Below are positions 57,766 through 64,000 of a stretch of DNA of 64,000 nt, piece by piece (the stretch's first letter is position 1; every line of letters begins with the position of its first letter). The notes under the pieces are model-generated. The model made no database searches, was not told where the DNA came from, and saw only the letters and a program-made list of their open reading frames with translations. A program made the position numbers and the translations under genes. The DNA comes from Pasteurellaceae bacterium 15-036681 (GTDB taxonomy: Bacteria > Pseudomonadota > Gammaproteobacteria > Enterobacterales > Pasteurellaceae), in NCBI GenBank assembly GCA_002002485.1, contig MQVI01000003.1, positions 1-64,000 of the forward strand, written 5' to 3'.

Positions 57766-57978
57766 TTAACCCTCATTGTGATGATGTAGATAGAGATACT
57801 CGGCTTTTTCCTTGTACTCCATCATTTGATGAATGAGCTCCTCAACATACTCATCTCGTAAAGCGGTAAGTTGTGGGGCGGTGTATTTTTTATATTCTTG
57901 ATAAAGTAGCTTTTTACTGCCGTCTTTATCAGACTGATCTTTTAGTTTATCTATAGTAGGTTTAAATTGATTTGCCAT
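57766..57978 (-). CDS. Small helical phage protein, 70 residues
   Basis: A 70-residue charged protein (MANQFKPTIDKLKDQSDKDG...) predicted to be almost wholly helical, with a His-rich end (YLYLHHHNEG). AGGAGGAG lies just before the ATG, the strongest ribosome site in this region, so high expression is likely. It sits between the giant gene and the 295-residue gene and could be a chaperone, scaffold or small virion subunit. No family recognised. Confidence 0.65.
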   Translation of the reverse strand: MANQFKPTIDKLKDQSDKDGSKKLLYQEYKKYTAPQLTALRDEYVEELIHQMMEYKEKAEYLYLHHHNEG

Positions 57979-57999
57979 ACTCCTCCTGTTTTTCGGGTA

Positions 58000-58030
58000 T
58001 AAAAAAACCGCCCATATTTCTACAGGCAGT
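58000..58030 (-). terminator. Terminator-like hairpin after the giant phage gene
   Basis: On the minus strand ACTGCC pairs with GGCGGT (one G-U) around an 11-12-base loop, and TTTTTTT follows. It lies directly after the giant gene's stop and before the strong ribosome site of the 70-residue gene. It would dampen read-through or protect the 3' end. Confidence 0.6.
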
Positions 58031-58035
58031 GTTGG

Positions 58036-61000
58036 TTAGTTGGTATGTAATCCTTGAATTTCACGCCAGCGTTTGAGTAATACCCATACCGCTGTGTCTT
58101 TCCAGAACTGCGCTGTGGTTGATTTTGATTGTTCGGATTTGAGCTTGTCTTTGCTAATAAAGCTAGGGGTTAGCTTGCTACCAAATGCGGTGCGATCTAA
58201 GGCGATCTGCATCATTGGCTGTAAGATACTTGGCGTTACGGTTAATGCCGCTTTGCCGAGTGGATCTTTCGCTGCTGAAATCTCCGACGGTGATACAGGG
58301 GCAAATACTTGTGTTGCGTGGGCAATCATATTTGCACCTGCTTCAACGGCGGTAATATCGCCTGCGCCTGCTTTTACGGTGTTTACTGCAAAGTTCCACG
58401 CCATTTGTGGCATACCAAAACCCACTGGGATTTTAAGGAATGTGCCGTCACCTACTGGGATTGGAATGTAGCGGGTAATATCGCCTAATTGGTCGATAAC
58501 ATTTCCGCCTTCGTCATCATCACCCATTGCACGCAATACAGTGTAGAGTGCCATCATTCCGCCCATATAAGCTGTGAAACGGTGTCTGCCTTTTGGGGTT
58601 GAAAGGAACTTAATTAAGTTTCTTGCGCCCATTGCCGTTGGTTGTGAGAACATATACAGGGCTTTAATACCACGCATTTTTGAGCCTGTTTTGCGGAAGT
58701 TGGTCAGCTCTAGCGTAATCGCTGCGGCTTGCTGTTTATCCACGCCATTATCAATTAAGGCTTTGTAGGCTGAAAGTGCGGAAACGGTATCAAAGATTTT
58801 GTTGTAACCCTCGATAATTTCCCCTGCTTTTTCAAGGCGTTTGCCTAATGCGCTATTTTCGGCTTTGATTTGTTTGACTAAATCTGTTTCCGTTTTAGCT
58901 AAATAGGTGCGGTAGGTTGATACTGCCCCTGCATCAAGCATTTCTTTCAGCATTCCCTCTACTTTGTGTTCTTCGCCAGTTCGTAGCTCTTGATTAAAAC
59001 CAAAACGCTTAGTCGCTTTCCATACATCACCACCTAGCATTGCATTTTTTAACACCGCTCTGCCGATTTTATCCATTGTTTTATCATCGAGTAGATTGCC
59101 GTTTTTGTCGTAAATCTTTTGCACTCGAATAAACTCGGATTTTTCCCACGTATCTCGCATCATATTCACAGGTGCGAATGTGAGTGTCCATTGGGTTACA
59201 CCACGAGCATACCAACTTGTCGGCTTGCCGAGCAGTTGTAAGAAGTTATTCGCATACTCCTCATTATCTGCTTTAAGTGCGTTCATCGCTTTTTCAGGTA
59301 GGCTATATTCATAATATACACCGCCTTTTTTCATAATCAGCACGTTATCGCTTGAGCGTGTTGAGTCTTGCTTTTTGGATTTGCTGATACCTAAGGTTTC
59401 TTCAATTTCCTTTTTAGCATCCTCATCGGTATAACCCTCATTGCGTAAGCGTTTCATTTCATCTTTGTAGATTGTATCAATCGTCTGTTTAAACGGTTGC
59501 CAACCTGCGTAGGTTGTGGTTTTGCCTGTCGCTTTCCAAATCGCATCAATGGCATCTTCTGCTTCCGATGTTCTACGCCCTTTATCTTGTTGATCTTTGC
59601 CGATATTGAGCGAGTTCTGCCCTGTACCTGCGATAAAGTCCACATCGTCGTTCATTCTCGGATCACCTGTAAGCGGTACATAGAATTTATCTTTTAAAAA
59701 TTCGTGGTATTGCGCTTCAGTGAAACGTCCGCTGTTTTTGTCGATCAGCAATCTTGCACGATTTAAGGCGTAAACATATTTACCCACTTCATTAATGTCT
59801 GATTTTGGAATATGCTTTTCGATATTCGCCATCAGTGCTTGGGCGTGTGGAATAGACCAACCGCCAGCTACACCAACTGCAAACTTGCGATCATCCGAGA
59901 AGTCTTTGCTTTCCACATCAGCTTTACGAGAGAGATATTGTTTCTCTGCCTTATCAAAGGCTTGTTGAGTGGCGTTAATATCTTCTTTAATGCCCGATTT
60001 AATCGCTTTGTTAAGCTCTGCCTGTGCATCGTCCATTGCTTGTTTATCTTCAGCTAGATACTGGTTATTACGAATAATTGAGTATCTTGCTGAAAGATAG
60101 AAACCAATTAGACGTTTAACGCTTTTCTCGTCCAAATTGCTGTTTTTCTTGCGTTGTTTCTTAGAAATTTCCGCAATCTTTTTCAGCATAGGTTTGAGAT
60201 AGGTTTGCTCTAACTTGGTGTTATGGGCATCTCGCGCATTTTTTGCTAAATACATTGCATTGCGAACTTTCGCTGCATCAACTTCTGCCACACCATTTTT
60301 AGTTAGATGAGCAAGCCAATCATTTACAGGGCGTAAGCTATCTGCAATATATTCATCCGCCTTACTTGCTACGTTGCCTAACAAATCCCCCATTGCTTTT
60401 TTAAAGCCTTTGTAGTCACCTGCTTTTAGCGTATCAAGCACCGTTGGGTCTTCTTTCACTTTTCCTTTCTGTGATAGATCCATAGCGGATTGGCGTTTGG
60501 AATATTTAGGTTCACTGTCTGTATTTTCATCTTGCAAAATTTGCAATAAGCGTTTATCATCAATTTCAGATAAAGGCGAGTTGTTATCGAAACTTGGATT
60601 TGTTATCCCTGCGGTAGATAATAGCTTGCCTTTTTCAATATCTGTCAATTTATGATCGTAGTAACGCTCACCTGTATTAGCATTTGCAATAACAGCTCTA
60701 ACGGTATAGTCATCTCCTCCAATATTTAAGCCTGCCAAATAGTAATCGTAACTTGTAATGTTAGGATTTTTATTTGTGTCTTCATTTTGAACCGTATCAA
60801 TATAGATAGCATTTTCAATAATTTGTGGAATGGCTGAAATACTTTGTAGATGGTCAGGGTCTTTGTAGTCGTGATTTAATACTTCTTTTACTGCGGATAA
60901 GCCCAAAGAAATTTCTTGCCCTGTATCCTTATTTACATAAGAACCACGCAAGGTTTTACCGTAATTTAACGCATTGCGTTTGTATTGACGTAAATCATCA

Positions 61001-64000
61001 CTAGGCTCGATTTCCTTACCTGTAATTCTGATTGTTTCAGATTGGCGTAACTTCTCTAGGCTTTCGGATTTAGGACGACGGCTAAAGCGAATATCAGGGT
61101 TACTTCTGTCAAACTCGCCTGTGTTGTCTGTGGCGGATTTGATTTGGGTTGGATCAAATGCAACAACTTCTTCAACAAAGTTATACGGCGTTTTACCTTG
61201 TGCTTTACCTGAACTATTTTCAAATACAACAACACCATCAAAACCTTGTGATTTTAATTTATCTGTTGTTGCTTTTGCTGAATCACTATTTTTATCTGTA
61301 ATTACAGAATCATCAGATAAATTAACATAGTTAGGGTTACGAAGATTTAAATAAACACCATAATTAATTTGATTGCCACCACGCTCTGAAACCGCTATAT
61401 CAGCATAAGAATTGGCGATATCGCTATCTTCAGTAAAATAATGCCCTTCACCATACCAACCATAATCTGTTTCTTGCGTTTTCTCAAATACTGAAAAATC
61501 AGAATTTGAACCGTGATAAACCACCAATGGCTCGCCAGTTTTAGAATTGATAACCTTACTCGCATTTTCAGGATCGTTTTCCCAATCCCCGAACCATTGT
61601 TTAAAGCTCGGTGTGCGAACCTGTACCCATTGACGATAATCTAGCTCTGTTTCGCCATTTGCTTTCGCTTGCTCATAGGCTTGTTTACCACCGTATTGGG
61701 TTTCGGTTTGGGTAAATTCATCTTTGGCTCTGCGAGAATATTTAGGCGAGTTGTCGGAATTTCCATCTTTGCTATTGACGGCATTATCGTTTTTAACTAC
61801 ACTTGCTCTATTAAAAAGCTCGTTTAAAGTATCCCCATCCAGCAATTGTAGCTGTCGGCTGATACTACGAGCTTTTTTCATATCTACAAAACGAACATCA
61901 GAAAGTCTCGCCATATTTGATATGTATTTCTTACTTTCTTCTCTCCCATAAATACTAGCAATTTTATTAAACTCCAATGCTCTGTCTTTTCTATTGGCGT
62001 GTAGTGCAACAATAACACTTTGTCCATTATTTGCTTTTAATTTGGTTAATACTACATAAGAATTAGGTATGCTATCCTTCTTATTATTTTTAAATACTGC
62101 AACTGGATTGTTAAGCTGATATGGAATTTGCTTAAGCATCGCATCCGTAACTTCAGGATGTTCTTTTTTTATCCTCCCTATTTTTTGCTTATTAATTCTC
62201 ATAACTAAATCATCAATACCAGACTGTATTAATGCTTGCGGAGTTGTTCCCAAAGTAATCCATTCTGATCTAATATGTTGATAGTTGTTAGAATAAATAT
62301 CATCAACCGCTTTTGCAAACTCAGAATTTGGATCTTCGCTTAGGCTGTAACGTGGTTCAGAACTTACCGTATCCTTACCGTTGCTAGCGGTCTGATTTTG
62401 GGGAGAATTTACCTTACCTAAATCACGCTCAATCCCTTTTAAAATCCCTAACAATTCTTTATCAGAAATGTTTTGTAGGTCTTTTTTACGTAGCACAAAA
62501 CTGAATAAGTTTTTCAGCGCATTGGCTACACGGTTTAGGAATGAGTTGGACTGTTTCCATTGTTCAGGAATAGTTACACCATAGCGGTTTTCTAATTCGC
62601 TCCAGTTGCCTGTTTGTTTGGCTGAAAAGATTTCAACTAAGGCTTCTTCGGTTGCTACTTGATCCGAGATTGTTTCGTTGTATTGTGATTGGCGTTCTGC
62701 TTGCGTTTGTTTTGCAATCTGCGCCACAACGTCATTTTCACCCGATTTGTTCAGTACGTTTTCAAGCATTTTTTGCCCACGCACTCTGACGCCTTTGTGG
62801 GCTAATTCGTGCCATGCTACCCACGTGATACGCTCTGCACGAGTGAGAACACCTGTGCTTGCGATATTATCTAAGATAACGTATAGCTTGCCGTTTTGGT
62901 AAAAGCCTTCTGCGCCCGATTTGCCGTCGTAGTCCGCATCATTCGGATCTAAATCTGATTTGTGAATAAGCTCTACTTTATCTGCGTGTTCGTCTAAAGT
63001 GTGTTTGAGTAATACTTTAGCGTGGTAAATTTCTTGCGCATTGCGTTCAGCTTGTTGGGTTTGGGTGTTTGTTTCAGCGTTTTCGTCTGTTTGTGGGTTG
63101 CTTTGTGGTTTGGAATATTGTACATTAGTTGTACCAACCGCTCCCATTTCAGTACGAGAACGTATAGGACTGTTAGTGTGTAGGTCAGAAGTGGTCGCAC
63201 CCCTGCTCTGATTCATCGGTTGGTTTTGTTTAAAACCTGTAACAATCCACGCATTATTCCCTTCTTTCTTAGTTACCCTTACTTCATTCCCATTATGAAC
63301 AAGCTCAACCGTTCTTGTTTTACCAAATACGTTTTCTCTTGATACTTGCCCTTTAGCAATGGTGTCTGTAACATCTTCAATAAGAAAGCGAGTAACATCT
63401 TGCTCAGTCATACCATCAACAGCCATTCGCTTATCAATAATATGGCTAATACCCATTGCACCTTTTGTCTTGCCATTAGGTAGTCTTCTGCCTTTATCCC
63501 CCCACTCAAAATCAACCCAACCATTTAGATTGTGATTGAACATTGCTCGGTGAACGGTTCGCTGTTCTGCAATGGCTGTATTCATTGCATCACGTCCACG
63601 TTTGATATTTGCCTCAACAGATTTGATTGGCGAGCGAGAGTAACGTGTATCTGTATTTGCCTGCTGATTATTCAATTCAGCTGATACTGCATCAATATGG
63701 GCTTGATGAACATTTATATTGATGCCTTTACCAAATACCTCGCTTAATTTTAAGTTGGCCGTATCTTCTAATTGCTGAATAAGTTCAGGGCTATGTTGCT
63801 CGTTTCTCGCATTTAGATAATCTTGAAAAGACTGTTCATAGTCATACATCGCCTGTTTTTGTTCAGGCGATAGCCTTTCATAAGCAACATTATTTTCATC
63901 AAAAGTAATAGGCTTATTGGCAAACTCTGATGATGAATCCACCGCTTGTGGTTCTGTTGGTTGTGGCGCAACTTGCGGTTCTGCCGTTGGTTCTGCTGTT
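58036..64000 (-). CDS. Giant polyvalent-type phage protein, N terminus outside the window
   Basis: The frame is open to the window edge and reads through Pro/Glu/Ala-rich codons (TAEPTAEPQVAPQPTEPQA) before the GTG at 63942, so the start is not in view. At least 1,987 residues are visible. Regions, numbered from 63942: about 110-240, a BECR-like nuclease-type region (WVDFEWGDKG, GAMGISHII, NNAWIVTGFK); 300-510, a zincin with HExxH in VAWHELAHKG and a later EEALVEIFS; 535-715, MuF-C-like (LGTTPQALIQSGIDDLVM, VIVALHANRK, IASIYGRE); 770-950, ADP-ribosyltransferase-like (LVVYHGSNSDFSVFE, GHYFTED, NSYADIA); 960-1135, LPD3-like (GSYVNKDTGQEISLGLSAVK, ERYYDHKLT); 1150-1500, helical; 1540-1870, LPD38-like (WYARGVTQWTLTFAPVNMMR). 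Domain names are from memory of the polyvalent-protein literature; the zincin and ART-like calls are the firmest. Confidence 0.75.
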   Translation of the reverse strand, partial: TAEPTAEPQVAPQPTEPQAVDSSSEFANKPITFDENNVAYERLSPEQKQAMYDYEQSFQDYLNARNEQHSPELIQQLEDTANLKLSEVFGKGININVHQAHIDAVSAELNNQQANTDTRYSRSPIKSVEANIKRGRDAMNTAIAEQRTVHRAMFNHNLNGWVDFEWGDKGRRLPNGKTKGAMGISHIIDKRMAVDGMTEQDVTRFLIEDVTDTIAKGQVSRENVFGKTRTVELVHNGNEVRVTKKEGNNAWIVTGFKQNQPMNQSRGATTSDLHTNSPIRSRTEMGAVGTTNVQYSKPQSNPQTDENAETNTQTQQAERNAQEIYHAKVLLKHTLDEHADKVELIHKSDLDPNDADYDGKSGAEGFYQNGKLYVILDNIASTGVLTRAERITWVAWHELAHKGVRVRGQKMLENVLNKSGENDVVAQIAKQTQAERQSQYNETISDQVATEEALVEIFSAKQTGNWSELENRYGVTIPEQWKQSNSFLNRVANALKNLFSFVLRKKDLQNISDKELLGILKGIERDLGKVNSPQNQTASNGKDTVSSEPRYSLSEDPNSEFAKAVDDIYSNNYQHIRSEWITLGTTPQALIQSGIDDLVMRINKQKIGRIKKEHPEVTDAMLKQIPYQLNNPVAVFKNNKKDSIPNSYVVLTKLKANNGQSVIVALHANRKDRALEFNKIASIYGREESKKYISNMARLSDVRFVDMKKARSISRQLQLLDGDTLNELFNRASVVKNDNAVNSKDGNSDNSPKYSRRAKDEFTQTETQYGGKQAYEQAKANGETELDYRQWVQVRTPSFKQWFGDWENDPENASKVINSKTGEPLVVYHGSNSDFSVFEKTQETDYGWYGEGHYFTEDSDIANSYADIAVSERGGNQINYGVYLNLRNPNYVNLSDDSVITDKNSDSAKATTDKLKSQGFDGVVVFENSSGKAQGKTPYNFVEEVVAFDPTQIKSATDNTGEFDRSNPDIRFSRRPKSESLEKLRQSETIRITGKEIEPSDDLRQYKRNALNYGKTLRGSYVNKDTGQEISLGLSAVKEVLNHDYKDPDHLQSISAIPQIIENAIYIDTVQNEDTNKNPNITSYDYYLAGLNIGGDDYTVRAVIANANTGERYYDHKLTDIEKGKLLSTAGITNPSFDNNSPLSEIDDKRLLQILQDENTDSEPKYSKRQSAMDLSQKGKVKEDPTVLDTLKAGDYKGFKKAMGDLLGNVASKADEYIADSLRPVNDWLAHLTKNGVAEVDAAKVRNAMYLAKNARDAHNTKLEQTYLKPMLKKIAEISKKQRKKNSNLDEKSVKRLIGFYLSARYSIIRNNQYLAEDKQAMDDAQAELNKAIKSGIKEDINATQQAFDKAEKQYLSRKADVESKDFSDDRKFAVGVAGGWSIPHAQALMANIEKHIPKSDINEVGKYVYALNRARLLIDKNSGRFTEAQYHEFLKDKFYVPLTGDPRMNDDVDFIAGTGQNSLNIGKDQQDKGRRTSEAEDAIDAIWKATGKTTTYAGWQPFKQTIDTIYKDEMKRLRNEGYTDEDAKKEIEETLGISKSKKQDSTRSSDNVLIMKKGGVYYEYSLPEKAMNALKADNEEYANNFLQLLGKPTSWYARGVTQWTLTFAPVNMMRDTWEKSEFIRVQKIYDKNGNLLDDKTMDKIGRAVLKNAMLGGDVWKATKRFGFNQELRTGEEHKVEGMLKEMLDAGAVSTYRTYLAKTETDLVKQIKAENSALGKRLEKAGEIIEGYNKIFDTVSALSAYKALIDNGVDKQQAAAITLELTNFRKTGSKMRGIKALYMFSQPTAMGARNLIKFLSTPKGRHRFTAYMGGMMALYTVLRAMGDDDEGGNVIDQLGDITRYIPIPVGDGTFLKIPVGFGMPQMAWNFAVNTVKAGAGDITAVEAGANMIAHATQVFAPVSPSEISAAKDPLGKAALTVTPSILQPMMQIALDRTAFGSKLTPSFISKDKLKSEQSKSTTAQFWKDTAVWVLLKRWREIQGLHTN

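Larger units (their letters stand above)
56003..64000. mobile_element. Left end of a prophage or related element in tRNA-Arg
   Basis: The region from the tRNA-Arg fragment to the window edge carries only phage-like genes, all on the minus strand and packed as a late operon: a giant polyvalent-type protein, a 70-residue protein, a 295-residue helical protein and two small Cys-rich proteins. No integrase, repressor, terminase or capsid gene is in view; these should lie to the right. Uptake-signal cores also occur inside the element (57735-57745 and 63940-63950), which suggests long residence in the host lineage or exchange within it. Confidence 0.8.

Noticed and set aside
63940..63942. GTG as the start codon of the giant phage gene.
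   Set aside because: The same frame stays open to the window edge through a Pro/Glu-rich linker, no ribosome site precedes the GTG, and the first residues are linker-like.

Overview
The window reads as chromosome of a Pasteurellaceae bacterium (Gammaproteobacteria). Gene content, AT-rich base use and several conserved neighbourhoods (pnp-nlpI-deaD, secG-tRNA-Leu(GAG), dapB-metB, proB-yfcA-nth) fit that family. The 9-mer ACAAGCGGT (or its complement ACCGCTTGT) recurs throughout and often sits in inverted pairs between genes. This is the uptake-signal core of the Actinobacillus pleuropneumoniae type rather than the H. influenzae AAGTGCGGT type, so an Actinobacillus-like or Mannheimia-like host is most likely. 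Species is not decided from sequence alone.

Layout. 1-590: 3' end of an IS1-family insertion. 783-8050: uvrA, yacL, mnmC, a 26-residue membrane-protein gene, purR and a dedA gene. 8122-11278: Dcu dicarboxylate transporter and Asp/Glu racemase with a divergent LysR regulator. 11317-15884: lactate module lldP-lutABC with a perfect CRP site upstream. 16069-28771: housekeeping (folA, proB, yfcA, nth, metB, dapB, gltS, yidE, an orphan AfuA-like binding protein, trmJ, ssb, gmhA, frr). 28921-33510: divergent module of an AhpD-like protein, an acyl-CoA-dehydrogenase-like flavoprotein and a NitT/TauT-type ABC importer. 33536-39448: tadA, deaD, nlpI, pnp. 39927-47544: galactoside/amino-sugar operon (AgaR, AgaS, a mannose-family PTS, a cytoplasmic GH35 beta-galactosidase, LacD aldolase). 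47772-55764: topA, a LysR gene, pyrH, tRNA-Leu, secG, topB, mepA.

56003-64000: left end of a prophage or related element integrated in the 3' half of a tRNA-Arg(TCT) gene. A 45-nt tRNA fragment marks the junction, and a 42-codon remnant of an older tyrosine recombinase lies just outside it. Four small or medium phage genes follow a giant gene that runs off the right edge. Its visible ~1,990 residues hold a chain of domains resembling the 'polyvalent proteins' that phages and conjugative elements are thought to inject into hosts: a BECR-type nuclease-like region, an HExxH zincin, a MuF-C-like region, an ADP-ribosyltransferase-like region, an LPD3-like region and an LPD38-like C-terminal region. 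A short [YF]-S-[RKL] linker motif recurs between them.

Two intergenic regions look like undescribed small RNA genes on the minus strand. One, between nth and metB, has a promoter, a terminator and an upstream CRP-like box. The other, downstream of lacD, has a promoter whose 17-bp spacer is mostly a 14-A homopolymer, a possible phase-variable switch. The window also holds several families of short palindromic repeats, a nested inverted-repeat element after gltS, a heptamer tandem repeat at the 5' side of tadA, and a four-hairpin cluster inside the sugar operon. Functions come from motif recognition by eye; no database search was run.
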